Source: JAGREO01 sp020446285 (lineage in GTDB: Bacteria > Pseudomonadota > Alphaproteobacteria > Geminicoccales > Geminicoccaceae). Taken from it: a stretch of DNA of 64,000 bases. The DNA lies in the NCBI GenBank assembly GCA_041398005.1, contig JAWKVP010000008.1, positions 1 to 64,000 of the forward strand. Reading direction: 5' to 3'. Below the pieces are notes generated by a model. The model was not told the DNA's origin and did no database searches. It saw nothing but the letters and a program-made list of their open reading frames with translations. This document shows, one piece after another, positions 8,684-18,016 of the stretch. A program made the translations under genes and the position numbers. Numbering within the stretch: position 1 is the stretch's first letter; each line of letters starts with the position of its first letter.

Positions 8684-10203
8684 AGATTCGTGCACAGATC
8701 GGCATGGTGCTGAACCTCGACAAGTGTATCGGCTGTCACACCTGTTCGGTGACCTGCAAGAACGTCTGGACCAGCCGCGACGGTGTCGAATATGCCTGGT
8801 TCAACAATGTCGAGACCAAGCCCGGTACCGGCTATCCCACCGACTGGGAGAATCAGGACCGCTGGAAGGGCGGCTGGACCCGCACGCGGTCCGGCAAGCT
8901 GCAGCCGCGACAGGGCGGCAAGTGGCGGATCCTCGCCAACATCTTCGCCAATCCGGACCTGCCCGAGATCGACGATTATTACGAGCCGTTCGATTTCGAC
9001 TACGACCATCTGAAATCGGCCCCGGAGGGCAAGGCCTTCCCGACCGCGCGTCCGCGCTCGAAGATCACCGGCGAGCGGATGCAGAAGATCGAGAAGGGGC
9101 CGAACTGGGACGAGATCCTGGGCGGCGAATTCGAGAAGCGCTCGAAGGACTACAATTTCGAGGGCATCGAGAAGCAGATCTACGGGGAATACGAGAACAC
9201 CTTCATGATGTATCTCCCGAGACTGTGCGAGCATTGTCTCAATCCCGCCTGTGCCGCCTCGTGTCCCTCGGGTGCGATCTACAAGCGCGAGGAGGACGGT
9301 ATCGTCCTGATCGATCAGGAGAAATGCCGGGGCTGGCGGATGTGCGTCTCGGGCTGCCCCTACAAGAAGGTCTATTACAACTGGACGACCGGCAAGTCGG
9401 AGAAGTGCACGCTGTGCTATCCAAGGATCGAGAGCGGCAATCCCACCGTCTGCTCGGAAACCTGCGTCGGTCGCATCCGCTATATCGGCGTGATGCTCTA
9501 TGACGCCGACAGGATCGAGGAGGCGGCGAATGCGGCCTCGACCACGGATCTCTACGATGCCCAGCTTGGCCTGTTCCTCGATCCGAACGATCCCGAGGTG
9601 ATCGCGGCGGCGCGCGAGCAGGGCATTCCCGAGGACTGGCTGAATGCGGCGAAGGAAAGCCCGATCTGGAAGATGGCGATGGAGTGGAAGGTGGCCTTCC
9701 CGCTGCATCCCGAATACCGGACCCTGCCGATGGTCTGGTACATACCGCCGCTCTCGCCGATCCAGAACGCCGCCGAATCCGGTGCGATCGGCACGGTCGG
9801 CGGAATGCCCGACGTGAGGAACCTGCGCATCCCCCTGCGCTATCTGGCCAACATGCTGACGGCGGGCGACGAGAAGCCGATCGCGAAGGCGCTGGAACGG
9901 ATGCTGGCGATGCGTGCCTACATGCGCTCAAAAAGTGTCGAGGGCGTGATCGACGAGGGGATCGCCGAACGGGTCGGGCTCTCGGGACGGATCATCGAGG
10001 ACATGTACCGCATCATGGCGCTGGCCGACTACGAGGACCGTTTCGTCATCCCCACCACCCATCGCGAACAGGTGGAGGAAGCCTACGATTTGCGCGGCGG
10101 CTGCGGTTTCACCGACGGCAATGGCTGTTCCACCGGTATTTCCAAGGGATCGCTGTTCGGCGGATCGAGGAAGCCCTTGCGCATGCCCGAGGAGGTGAGC
10201 TGA
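8680..10203 (+). CDS. narH: Respiratory nitrate reductase beta subunit
   Basis: A 507-residue iron-sulfur subunit that carries electrons from NarI heme to NarG. Four cysteine groups are visible: CIGCHTCSVTC near residue 16, CEHCLNPACAASCPSG, CRGWRMCVSGCPYKK, and CTLCYPRIESGNPTVCSETC. The CRGW variant, with Trp in place of the second cysteine, is the signature of the [3Fe-4S] cluster of NarH. Start and stop overlap with neighbours on both sides (ATGA with narG, TGATG with narJ), which indicates translational coupling. Confidence 0.97.
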   Translation: MKIRAQIGMVLNLDKCIGCHTCSVTCKNVWTSRDGVEYAWFNNVETKPGTGYPTDWENQDRWKGGWTRTRSGKLQPRQGGKWRILANIFANPDLPEIDDYYEPFDFDYDHLKSAPEGKAFPTARPRSKITGERMQKIEKGPNWDEILGGEFEKRSKDYNFEGIEKQIYGEYENTFMMYLPRLCEHCLNPACAASCPSGAIYKREEDGIVLIDQEKCRGWRMCVSGCPYKKVYYNWTTGKSEKCTLCYPRIESGNPTVCSETCVGRIRYIGVMLYDADRIEEAANAASTTDLYDAQLGLFLDPNDPEVIAAAREQGIPEDWLNAAKESPIWKMAMEWKVAFPLHPEYRTLPMVWYIPPLSPIQNAAESGAIGTVGGMPDVRNLRIPLRYLANMLTAGDEKPIAKALERMLAMRAYMRSKSVEGVIDEGIAERVGLSGRIIEDMYRIMALADYEDRFVIPTTHREQVEEAYDLRGGCGFTDGNGCSTGISKGSLFGGSRKPLRMPEEVS

Positions 10204-10922
10204 TGGCACCCGCATTGCAGGACCGTACACTGAAGGCGCTGTCGCTCATCCTGAGCTATCCGTCGCGCGAATTGCAGGAGGCGATGCCCGGGATCGCCGA
10301 TGCGCTCGAAGCGGAACGGCGTCTGTCCGGCAAGCTCCTTCGTTCCCTCGAGCCGCTGCTCGATGAACTGGCCACACGCGATCTCTACGATCTCGAGGAG
10401 CAGTATGTCATGCTCTTCGACCGTTCGCGGGCGCTGTCGCTGAACCTCTTCGAACATGTGCACGGCGAGAGCCGGGATCGCGGCGGTGCCATGGTATCGT
10501 TGCTCGAAACCTACCGCGAAGGCGGTTTCGAGCCCGTTACCTCGGAACTGCCGGATCATCTGCCGGTGCTGCTCGAATTCCTGTCGACGCGGCCGGCCGC
10601 CGAGATCCGCGAGACGCTGGCGGATGCGGCGCACATTTTCGAGGCGCTGAACGCCCGCCTCATGCGGCGGGAAAGTCCCTACGCCGCCGTCTTTGCGGCA
10701 CTCGCCCGCTATTCGGGTGTCGCCGCCGACAGGGAGGCGCTGGCCGGACTGATGCAGCAGCCGGATGTCGCGGCCGACGATCTCGCCGCGCTGGACGAGG
10801 TCTGGGAGGAGAGCGAGGTACGCTTCGGCCCCGACCCCAACGCCGGATGCCCGCAGGCGCGGGACATGCTCGAACGGATGGATGCAACCCTCTCGCGCGC
10901 GCCGCGCGCGGCTGCCGAATGA
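10203..10922 (+). CDS. narJ: Nitrate reductase molybdenum cofactor assembly chaperone
   Basis: A 239-residue NarJ/TorD-type helical chaperone that binds NarG to allow cofactor insertion before membrane attachment. The family pattern is seen in LSLILSYPSRELQ at the start, LYDLEEQYVMLFDRSRALSLNLFEHVHGE in the middle, and PDHLPVLLEFLS. The ATG overlaps the narH stop, and its own stop overlaps a possible narI start. The acidic C-terminal part is typical of the family. Confidence 0.94.
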   Translation: MAPALQDRTLKALSLILSYPSRELQEAMPGIADALEAERRLSGKLLRSLEPLLDELATRDLYDLEEQYVMLFDRSRALSLNLFEHVHGESRDRGGAMVSLLETYREGGFEPVTSELPDHLPVLLEFLSTRPAAEIRETLADAAHIFEALNARLMRRESPYAAVFAALARYSGVAADREALAGLMQQPDVAADDLAALDEVWEESEVRFGPDPNAGCPQARDMLERMDATLSRAPRAAAE

Positions 10923-10933
10923 CGGAGGCCGGG

Positions 10934-11644
10934 ATGAACGAATTCTTCTTTGGAACCTACCCCTATATCGCCCTTGCGGTCCTGGTCATCGGCTCGATGG
11001 CCCGTTACGAACGGGATCCGTTTACCTGGAAATCCTCGTCGAGCCAGCTCTTGCGGCAAAGGCAGTTGCGGATCGGCTCGGTCCTGTTTCACTTCGGTGT
11101 CCTCTTCATCTTCTTCGGTCACCTGTTCGGGCTGCTCGTTCCCCACCAGATCTACGAGGCCTTCGGCATCCATGCCGAGGCCAAGCAGCTCCTTGCCGCC
11201 ATCGCCGGAGGTATCGCCGGTGTCGCCGCCATCGCCGGCGGGCTGGTGCTGGCGCATCGCCGGCTGGTCGATCCGCGCATCCGCTCGACCTCGAGCTTCT
11301 GGGACACCGCCATTCTGCTGATGCTTATCGCCCAGCTCGCACTCGGCCTCATCAGCGTGCCCTTTTCCATCGCCACCGCCGAACATGGCGAGGTGATCAA
11401 GTTCATGGACTGGGCGCAGGGCATCTTCATCCTCGAATCCGATCCGGCGCGGCATATCGCCGACGTGCCGCTGATCTACAAGCTGCACATCGTCCTCGGG
11501 CTGACGATCTTCCTCGTCTTCCCCTTCACCCGCCTGGTCCACATCCTTTCCGGCTTCGCCGCACCGGTGCGCTATCTCTTCGCCCGCAAGGGTTACCAGA
11601 TCGTGCGTTCACGTCGCCGTGCGACGCAAGCGGCAGCGGAGTGA
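10934..11644 (+). CDS. narI: Respiratory nitrate reductase gamma subunit, cytochrome b
   Basis: A 236-residue membrane protein with five predicted helices that takes electrons from quinol and holds two b hemes. Two histidine pairs are visible: one spaced ten residues apart in SVLFHFGVLFIFFGH and one spaced eighteen apart in YKLHIVLG...TRLVH, matching the heme ligands of NarI. The ATG at 10934 has GGAGG five bases upstream. An earlier in-frame ATG at 10919 overlaps the narJ stop and would add five residues (MTEAG), so it is a real alternative. Confidence 0.94.
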   Translation: MNEFFFGTYPYIALAVLVIGSMARYERDPFTWKSSSSQLLRQRQLRIGSVLFHFGVLFIFFGHLFGLLVPHQIYEAFGIHAEAKQLLAAIAGGIAGVAAIAGGLVLAHRRLVDPRIRSTSSFWDTAILLMLIAQLALGLISVPFSIATAEHGEVIKFMDWAQGIFILESDPARHIADVPLIYKLHIVLGLTIFLVFPFTRLVHILSGFAAPVRYLFARKGYQIVRSRRRATQAAAE

Positions 11645-11649
11645 CACGG

Positions 11650-12507
11650 ATGGCAGGCACACTTTTTCCCGATATCGTCGTCAATGGCGAGACCATCCCG
11701 CGCGCGGTCGTGGCCGGCGAGGCGCAGAACCACCCGGCACCGAAGGGCAAGCCCGGCATCGCCTGGCGCAAGGCGGCCGATGCGGTCGCCATGCGCACCC
11801 TCCTGCTGCAGGAGGCGCGGCGGCGCGGTCTGGTGGCGGAGCCGGCCGAACTCGCACCCGGCCGGTTCGAGACGGCGGAGGAAGCCCTGATCCGGGCGCT
11901 TCTCGAAATGGCGGTGACGGTCGCTCCGCCCGGCGAGGAGGCGATCCACGCGGAATGGGCGCGCGATCCCGGACGTTTCCGGGCGCCGCCGCTCTGGGAG
12001 GTGTCGCATATCCTGTGCGCCTGCGATCCGCGCGACGAGGACGCCCGCAGGGCCGCATTCGCATGCGCCGCCGAGCTTGCCGGGCGCGCCACGGCGGACC
12101 CGCGGGGCTTCGCCGGTCTGGCGTCGGCGCACAGTGATTGCGGGTCGAAGGCATCCGGCGGAGCACTCGGCCAGCTCGGGCCGGGGGATACGGTGCCCGA
12201 GTTCGAGGCGGCCCTGCGCGCCATGGGCGAGGGCGAGATCACCGCCGATCCCGTGCTCACCCGTTACGGCTGGCATGTGATCCGCATGGATGCGATCGCG
12301 CAGGGTGCCGTGCTGCCCTACGAGACGGCGCGCCCGAGAATCGCCGAGGCCATGGAAAAGACGGCATGGGCGCGCGAGGCGCGGGCATTCGCCGACAGCC
12401 TCGTCGCCTCGGCCGAAATCACCGGAGCCGGGCTCCGGATCCACCTCGACAGGCGAACCGGCACCGACGATGCGAGCCAGAGCCACCTTTCCGGGTCTTC
12501 GGACTGA
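11650..12507 (+). CDS. Parvulin-type peptidyl-prolyl isomerase in nar operon
   Basis: A 285-residue protein with a helical N-terminal part and a parvulin rotamase domain (about residues 110-230; VSHILCA, GGALGQLGPGDTVPEFE and TRYGWHVIRMD are family motifs). No signal peptide is present, so it should be cytoplasmic, unlike PpiD/SurA. NifM/PpiC-like proteins in this position are known downstream of narI in Pseudomonas and some alphaproteobacteria, where a role in nitrate reductase folding is presumed. Start chosen at the ATG 5 bp after the narI stop, with GGAG upstream. It is probably the last gene of the nar transcript. Confidence 0.85.
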   Translation: MAGTLFPDIVVNGETIPRAVVAGEAQNHPAPKGKPGIAWRKAADAVAMRTLLLQEARRRGLVAEPAELAPGRFETAEEALIRALLEMAVTVAPPGEEAIHAEWARDPGRFRAPPLWEVSHILCACDPRDEDARRAAFACAAELAGRATADPRGFAGLASAHSDCGSKASGGALGQLGPGDTVPEFEAALRAMGEGEITADPVLTRYGWHVIRMDAIAQGAVLPYETARPRIAEAMEKTAWAREARAFADSLVASAEITGAGLRIHLDRRTGTDDASQSHLSGSSD

Positions 12508-12539
12508 AGGAGCGGCGGGGCGCCGGTCCGCAGAATGTC

Positions 12540-13145
12540 TTACCGGCCGCCCCGCACGCCCGCTTCGGTGAGGATGAGATCGAGGCGGATGTCATGCGGC
12601 TGCGGGACGATCGTCTCGAGCTGTGCTGCCTGGTAGCCGATGCCGATCACGAAGGGGCGGGGTGTGAGCGCCGCGAGCGTCCGGTCGAAATAGCCGCCGC
12701 CATATCCGAGCCGGTAGCCATCCGCGGTCCAGCCGACGAGCGGTGCGAGCGTGATCGCCGGTGTGACCGCCGGCGCGTCGTGCGGCGGCACGGGGATGTT
12801 CCAGTCGCCCCGGACCATCCGCGTTTCCGGTGTCCAGCGGCGAAAGACAAGCGGCGCCGCCTTGGTCTCGACCACGGGCAATGCGACGATGGCCCCCGCC
12901 GCGTGGCGATCGGCCATGATCGCCCGGAGATCCGGCTCGCCCTTGATCGGCCAGTAGGCCGAGAACACCTGTCCACGGGCACCGTCGAAACGCTCGATCA
13001 GCAATGCGCGCAGATGCTCCAGCAAGGCGGCGGCGGCGGCCCGGCGATCGGCGACGGGAAAGGCCATCCGCGCCGCCCGCAGGCGATCCCGCTCACCCTT
13101 TCGCCAGCGGGCAACGTCCGGTGCGGATCCGTGGATGTCGCTCAT
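12540..13145 (-). CDS. 5-formyltetrahydrofolate cyclo-ligase
   Basis: A 201-residue ATP-dependent enzyme that converts 5-formyl-THF to 5,10-methenyl-THF in one-carbon metabolism. The hallmark GYRLGYGGGYFDRTL (about residues 140-154) binds ATP and substrate, and KGERDRLRAAR near the N-terminus is also family-typical. Start set at the ATG at 13145, because a longer reading to 13340 runs into the neighbouring gene. It converges with the nar operon; a GC-rich inverted repeat spans its 3' end and the short gap (about 12510-12555) and could act as a terminator. Confidence 0.9.
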   Translation of the reverse strand: MSDIHGSAPDVARWRKGERDRLRAARMAFPVADRRAAAAALLEHLRALLIERFDGARGQVFSAYWPIKGEPDLRAIMADRHAAGAIVALPVVETKAAPLVFRRWTPETRMVRGDWNIPVPPHDAPAVTPAITLAPLVGWTADGYRLGYGGGYFDRTLAALTPRPFVIGIGYQAAQLETIVPQPHDIRLDLILTEAGVRGGR

Positions 13146-13168
13146 GTCATGACCATTCCCGCCACGGC

Positions 13169-13513
13169 TCACTTCCCGCGTTCGTCCAGCTCGCTCATCA
13201 GCTCGACCGATTTCAGCGCATGGGTCCAGGCGGCACCGGCGCGCATCTCCGCCGCGACCCATATGGCTTCCATGATCTGCTCGTTCGATGCTCCCTGTCG
13301 CCGGGCCAGCTTGACATGGCCGTCGATGCACCAGGGGCATTGCGTGACATGCGCCACGGCGATGGCGATGAGTTGCTTGGTTCGCGCATCGAGCGCGCCA
13401 TCCGCGAACACCGCCTTCGAAAACGCGCGAAAGGCATCGTCCGCCTCGGGCGCCAGCTCATGCCGGCGGTCGGCGAGCGCCTTGGTCGCCCTGGGAAGTT
13501 CCATCCCCGCCAT
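13169..13513 (-). CDS. Carboxymuconolactone decarboxylase/AhpD-like protein
   Basis: A 114-residue single-domain protein with the AhpD-type motif CPWCIDGHVKLARRQG (CxxC plus His, about residues 59-74), which in AhpD forms the redox-active site. Likely an antioxidant-type or small oxidoreductase; the family is too broad to give a substrate. It lies 23 bp upstream of the folate enzyme gene and downstream of the sugar ABC genes, all on the minus strand. Confidence 0.85.
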   Translation of the reverse strand: MAGMELPRATKALADRRHELAPEADDAFRAFSKAVFADGALDARTKQLIAIAVAHVTQCPWCIDGHVKLARRQGASNEQIMEAIWVAAEMRAGAAWTHALKSVELMSELDERGK

Positions 13514-13603
13514 GGCGGCATTCCTTTCCTGTCTCGTATCGGCCCCGCGATCCGGTTCCGCTCCGTCCGGATCGAACAGGATTCGATCCGGACGGAGGGA
13601 GCG

Positions 13604-14923
13604 TCAACCGTCGAGGCGGTCGTAGATCGCCTTGATCTTCTCGTGTGCCGCGGCAACCGCGTCTGCGGCGGGAACGCCGTTGACGATGACTTCCTGCACC
13701 GCTTCGGGAATGACGTGCGTGGCCAGCACCTCGCCCGAACCCGCCGACGGCGCGCTCTTGAACGAGACCGGAACGCCGGTTTCGGCGATGGTGCGGAACT
13801 CGTTGAATTCCGGCCGCGAGGTCCACCAGGGATCATCGAACTGCCGGGGGTAGACCGGCACGAAGCGTCCGTTGGTATTGAGGATCATGCGCGCGTAATT
13901 GTCGGGCTGCATGTAGAAGCTCACCCAGCCCTTGGCGAGTTCGGGCTCGGGAGCATGATTGAACACACCGGTCGACCATGTATCGATCTGGTTGACCGAT
14001 CCGGCTGGACCCGCCGGCACGCCGAAGAGGCCGGTCTTGGCCTGAAGCTCGGGATCCTTGTCGGCGAGATAGGCATAGACGGATGTCGGATTGTTGATGA
14101 ACGCCACCTGTCCCGACTGATAGGCCTTGTTGTTCCAGGCCGTATCGGCATTGCCGACCACCCCCTTGGGGATGATCTTGTCCTCGTTGTACATCTTGTT
14201 GATGAACTCGAAGCCGGCGACATTGCCCGGATTGTCGAAGGCGACATTGCCGTCATCGTCGGTGGTGTAGCCGCCGAAGCACCAGAGCAACTGCATGATA
14301 TTGTCGGTGGCGTCCGCGGTGAGGCCGAGATCCATGCCGAAGCCGTAGAAGGGCGGGCTCTGCAGCGTCTTGCAGGTCTCGACGAACTCGTCCCAGGTCT
14401 TGGGATATTCGAGCCCGGCCTGTTCGAGCAGATCGGTGCGCGCGTGGATCGGCCAGGGATTGATGGCAAAGGGTGCTGCCCAGGAACTGCCCTCATGCCC
14501 GACCGCCCGCAGCGAGCTTTCGAACAGGCCGCCCTCGGCACCCTGCATCTCTGTCACCACGTCCGAAAGGTCCATCATGTGACCCTGGCTGCGGTAGAGC
14601 TGGACGTAGCTCTCGTAGAAGCGGGCCGCGTCCGGCGGGCTGCCGCTCTCGAGCGAGGCATTGATCTTGGGAATGAAGTCGGCGTTGGAGACGGTGATGA
14701 ACGCGCCTTCCTCCTGCTTGACGCCGGCCTCCTTGAGATATTCGTTGAACAGGTTTTCCGCTTCCTGATCGGCGATCGGCGTGAACATCGGCTGATGCCA
14801 GTAGACCAGCCGGTGATCGCGCGCGGCATGGGCGGCATAGGGCCGGATGATCATCGGCGCTGCGATTGCCGTAGAGGCGGCAAGCCCGCCCTTGAGCGTG
14901 GTACGTCTCGTTACCTTGGTCAT
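13604..14923 (-). CDS. Sugar ABC transporter substrate-binding protein (Tat-type signal)
   Basis: A 439-residue family-1 extracellular solute-binding protein. The N-terminus has a twin-arginine signal (TRRTTLKGG) followed by a hydrophobic stretch and AHA cleavage region. The mature part shows cluster-1 sugar-binding features (NADFIPKINASLESGSPPDAAR, WAAPFAINPWPIHARTDLLE). It would deliver a carbohydrate to the two permeases encoded just upstream. It is last in the order permease-permease-binding protein, and no ATPase gene follows. The substrate cannot be read from sequence. Confidence 0.88.
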   Translation of the reverse strand: MTKVTRRTTLKGGLAASTAIAAPMIIRPYAAHAARDHRLVYWHQPMFTPIADQEAENLFNEYLKEAGVKQEEGAFITVSNADFIPKINASLESGSPPDAARFYESYVQLYRSQGHMMDLSDVVTEMQGAEGGLFESSLRAVGHEGSSWAAPFAINPWPIHARTDLLEQAGLEYPKTWDEFVETCKTLQSPPFYGFGMDLGLTADATDNIMQLLWCFGGYTTDDDGNVAFDNPGNVAGFEFINKMYNEDKIIPKGVVGNADTAWNNKAYQSGQVAFINNPTSVYAYLADKDPELQAKTGLFGVPAGPAGSVNQIDTWSTGVFNHAPEPELAKGWVSFYMQPDNYARMILNTNGRFVPVYPRQFDDPWWTSRPEFNEFRTIAETGVPVSFKSAPSAGSGEVLATHVIPEAVQEVIVNGVPAADAVAAAHEKIKAIYDRLDG

Positions 14924-14950
14924 GTTCGAGAGCCTCCCTGTTGGCTTCGT

Positions 14951-15817
14951 TCAACCCTTGACGGCACCCATGGTGAGGCCCGTCACGAGCCAGCGTTGAA
15001 AGATGAAATAGACGATCAGAGGGGGGATCACGGTGAGCACGGTCGAGCCCATGATCGGCCCCCAGAAGAACACGTCCTCGACGATGAAATCGTTGAGACC
15101 CGTGGGGATCGTGCGCACGTCGGGATTGGAGTTGAACACCACCGCATAGAGATATTCGTTCCATGACAGCGTGAACGAGAAGAAGGCGATCACGGCGAGC
15201 GCCGGCAGCGAGATCGGCAGGATGATCCGCACCAGCACGCCGAGCCTCGAACAGCCATCCACCAGCGCCGCATCCTCGAGTTCCTGCGGTATGGACATGA
15301 AAAAGCCCATCAGCAGCCATGTGCAGAAGGGGATGGTGAAGCCCAGATAGGCGATGGTGAGCCCGGTGAGCGAATTGTCCAGTCCCACCGCCACCATGAT
15401 CGTGAACAGCGGAATGAACAGCAGCGATTGCGGTACGAGATAGGTGTAGACCATGCCGCGGGCGATGATCGAGCGTCCGGGAAAGTCCAGCCGGGCGATC
15501 GCATAGGCGGCGAGCGAGGCGACGACCACGGTCACCGCCGTGGTCGACAGCGCGGTGATCATGCTGTTCTTGAAGAACAGCATGTATTCGGTCTCGAAGA
15601 ACAGGATCCGGTAGCTTTCGAGGGTCGGCTCGCGCGGCCAGAGCGTCGCCGATGTGCCGTAGATCTCCTTGTGCTCCTTCAGCGAGGTCACGATCATCCA
15701 GTAGAAGGGTGCAAGCGTCCACAGGACGAACAGCAACAGCATGGCGTGACCGATCCAGCGCCACAGCCGGGCCTGCCCCTCGATGGTCTTCGGCATGAAG
15801 CCGCCTGCGGTACTCAT
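14951..15817 (-). CDS. Sugar ABC transporter permease, MalG/UgpE type
   Basis: A 288-residue inner-membrane protein with six predicted helices. The EAA loop is visible as ELEDAALVDGCSRLGVLVRIILPISLP (about 190-215), which contacts the ATPase. The ending RWLVTGLTMGAVKG is characteristic of MalG-type permeases. Its ATG overlaps the stop of the partner permease (ATGA), so the two are translationally coupled. Confidence 0.9.
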   Translation of the reverse strand: MSTAGGFMPKTIEGQARLWRWIGHAMLLLFVLWTLAPFYWMIVTSLKEHKEIYGTSATLWPREPTLESYRILFFETEYMLFFKNSMITALSTTAVTVVVASLAAYAIARLDFPGRSIIARGMVYTYLVPQSLLFIPLFTIMVAVGLDNSLTGLTIAYLGFTIPFCTWLLMGFFMSIPQELEDAALVDGCSRLGVLVRIILPISLPALAVIAFFSFTLSWNEYLYAVVFNSNPDVRTIPTGLNDFIVEDVFFWGPIMGSTVLTVIPPLIVYFIFQRWLVTGLTMGAVKG

Positions 15818-16740
15818 TTGAAGCGATCCTGAAGCATGCGCCGGGAAAGGAAGATGATCAGAACGGCGAGAATCGGGAAGAACACCATGTTCACCGCCGA
15901 ACCGATGCCGAGCCGGCTGGCGAGCAGCGCGTACTTGTAGGCGAGGTTGGGCAGGATCTGCGTGGCATTCGCCGGGCCGCCATTGGTCAGCAGCAGGACG
16001 AAGACGACATTGGTCGAGGTCCAGATCGTCGAGAGCATGGTCACGACGATGAACACCGGCCGCATCGAGGGAATGGTGATGTTCCGGAATTCCTGAAAGC
16101 GGGTCGCCCCGTCGATCCGTGCCGCCTCGTAGAGCTCCTTGGGAATGGCCTTGAGGCCGGCAAGGAAGCTCATGGTGTAGAACGGCGTTCCCGACCAGAC
16201 GACCACGGCGACGATCGAACCCATCGCGTAGTTCTTGTCGCCGGTCCAGGAGATCACGTCGTCGATCAGCCCGAGCGCGAACAGGATGTGATTGAGCATC
16301 CCGCTGAAATCGTCATAGATCCAGCGCCAGTTCAGCGCCGCCACCACCGAGGGCACCGCCCAGGGAATGAAGAGCACCGTCTTGTAGATGAAATTCAGCG
16401 GCCGGTCGTGGCTGAGCACCATGGCCATGCCCATGCCCATGCAGAACTTGATGCCGACGGCGAGGATCGTATAGACGAAGGTGTTGTAGATGACCTGAAG
16501 GAATTTCGGGTCCGCGAACAGTTCGCGATAATTGTCGAGACCGAGGAAGGTCGCCGGTGCGCCGGCCATCTTGTCGTTGAAACTCAGCCAGATGGCCGAG
16601 AAGAACGGATAGACGACGACGAGGCTCAGGATGACCAGTGCCGGTGCCAGGAACAGATAGGCCAGCACGCGGCGGTCGTTCAGGAGAATGGTCACGCGGG
16701 ATACATCCGCCTGACCCTGTGGTTCCCTGGATGGCGACAT
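15814..16740 (-). CDS. Sugar ABC transporter permease, MalF/UgpA type
   Basis: A 308-residue membrane protein with six predicted helices and an EAA loop (KELYEAARIDGATRFQEFRNITIPSM). It is the first gene of the leftward ABC set. The ATG at 16740 is preferred because it leaves a short hydrophilic lead before the first helix; an ATG at 16812 would add 24 basic residues. The partner ATPase is missing nearby, so a MalK/UgpC-type ATPase from elsewhere, such as that at 45227, may serve it. Confidence 0.88.
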   Translation of the reverse strand: MSPSREPQGQADVSRVTILLNDRRVLAYLFLAPALVILSLVVVYPFFSAIWLSFNDKMAGAPATFLGLDNYRELFADPKFLQVIYNTFVYTILAVGIKFCMGMGMAMVLSHDRPLNFIYKTVLFIPWAVPSVVAALNWRWIYDDFSGMLNHILFALGLIDDVISWTGDKNYAMGSIVAVVVWSGTPFYTMSFLAGLKAIPKELYEAARIDGATRFQEFRNITIPSMRPVFIVVTMLSTIWTSTNVVFVLLLTNGGPANATQILPNLAYKYALLASRLGIGSAVNMVFFPILAVLIIFLSRRMLQDRFK

Positions 16741-16867
16741 TCCTGTCGTTCGGGCCTGCGCCAAGAACTTCCTCCCCGAATGTTCCAGCTTTTTTTCCCG
16801 TTCTTCCCTCAATGGCTACAGGAGGACGGCCCGTCTGCCAACCCGTTTGATCGCCTGTCGCCCGCGT

Positions 16868-18010
16868 TCAGCCGTCCGTCGTCCGGCGAAACGGCAGGCT
16901 CCGGCGCAACTCCTCCATCTGTTCCAGCTGTTCGGCATGTTCGCGTTGCACGAAGCGCTCCACCGGGTCGCGCAGGCCCGGATCGCGGATCCAGTGGGCG
17001 CTGTGGGTGAAGACCGGCTCGTAGCCGCGCTGCAGCTTGTGCGGCCCCTGCGCGCCGGCCTCGACGCGGGCGATACCGTTGCGGATGGCGAATTCGATCG
17101 CCTGATAGTAGCAGGTCTCGAAATGTAGGAAGCGGTAATCGTCGAGGGAGCCCCAGACACGGCCGTAGAGCGTGTCGCCGTCGCGAAGATTGAGTGCTGC
17201 CGCCACCATCTCGTCACCGTCATGGACGGCCACCAGCACCACCGCGTCGGGCATCCGCCGTGCCAGAAGCTCGAAGAATTCCACCGTCAGATAGGCCTGA
17301 CCCCAGCGCTTGTCGACGGTGGCGAGATAGAACGGATAGAAGGCGCGCATCGCCGCACCGGTGATCGCCGCGCCGGTCAGGCATTCAAAGCGCAGCCCGG
17401 CTTCGGCGACCTCCCGGCGCTCGCGGCGGATGCTCTTGCGCTTGCTGCTCTTCAGCGTGGAAAGAAAATCCTCGAAATCGGCATAGCCGCGATTGTGCCA
17501 GTGGAACTGGATTCCCCGGCGGCGGAAGAACCCCGCACCCTCCAGCTCCGCGACCTCCTCCTCGCCGGCGAAGGTGACATGCAGGGACGAGACCGGCATC
17601 TGTTCGGCGGCCCGGCGAAGTGCCTGCGCCAGCGCCGTCCGCCGTCCCGTGCCGAGCAGCCGCGGACCGGGAACCGGCGAGAACGGCACCGCGCATTGCA
17701 GCTTGGGATAATAGCGACCGCCAGCCCGCTCATAGGCATCGGCCCATCCCCAGTCGAAGACATATTCTCCGTAGGAATGCGACTTCACATAGAGCGGTGC
17801 CGCACCGGCGAGCGCGCCGTCCGCATCCTTGAGGAGCAGATGGACGGGTTGCCAGCCGGTGGCGACACATGCCGAACGGCTTTCCTCGAGGATGCCGAGG
17901 AAAGCGTGCGACACGAACGGGTTACCCGATCCGTCGAGTCCATCCCAGACCCCGGCATCGACCCGGTCGATCCCTTCGGCGATTTCGATGCGCACCGGTT
18001 CGCCCGGCAC
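16868..18010 (-). CDS. FemAB/GNAT-like acyltransferase (DUF482 family)
   Basis: A 380-residue soluble protein of the family often annotated as peptidogalycan biosynthesis or GNAT family (PF04339). Visible conserved parts include NPFVSHAFLGILEESR near residue 30, YGEYVFDWGWADAYERAGGRYYPKLQ near 80, and the C-terminal FETCYYQAIEFAI...VEAGAQGPHKLQRGYEP, which match this family. The fold pairs two acyltransferase-like domains; the biochemical role is not established. It follows the RidA gene by 6 bp on the same strand. Confidence 0.82.
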   Translation of the reverse strand: MPGEPVRIEIAEGIDRVDAGVWDGLDGSGNPFVSHAFLGILEESRSACVATGWQPVHLLLKDADGALAGAAPLYVKSHSYGEYVFDWGWADAYERAGGRYYPKLQCAVPFSPVPGPRLLGTGRRTALAQALRRAAEQMPVSSLHVTFAGEEEVAELEGAGFFRRRGIQFHWHNRGYADFEDFLSTLKSSKRKSIRRERREVAEAGLRFECLTGAAITGAAMRAFYPFYLATVDKRWGQAYLTVEFFELLARRMPDAVVLVAVHDGDEMVAAALNLRDGDTLYGRVWGSLDDYRFLHFETCYYQAIEFAIRNGIARVEAGAQGPHKLQRGYEPVFTHSAHWIRDPGLRDPVERFVQREHAEQLEQMEELRRSLPFRRTTDG

Positions 18011-18016
18011 GCCCGG

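Noticed and set aside
13604..16740. Assignment of this ABC set to glycerol-3-phosphate (UgpABE)
   Set aside because: Permeases of this type are shared by many sugar systems, the binding protein shows no feature specific for glycerol phosphate, and the ATPase is absent.
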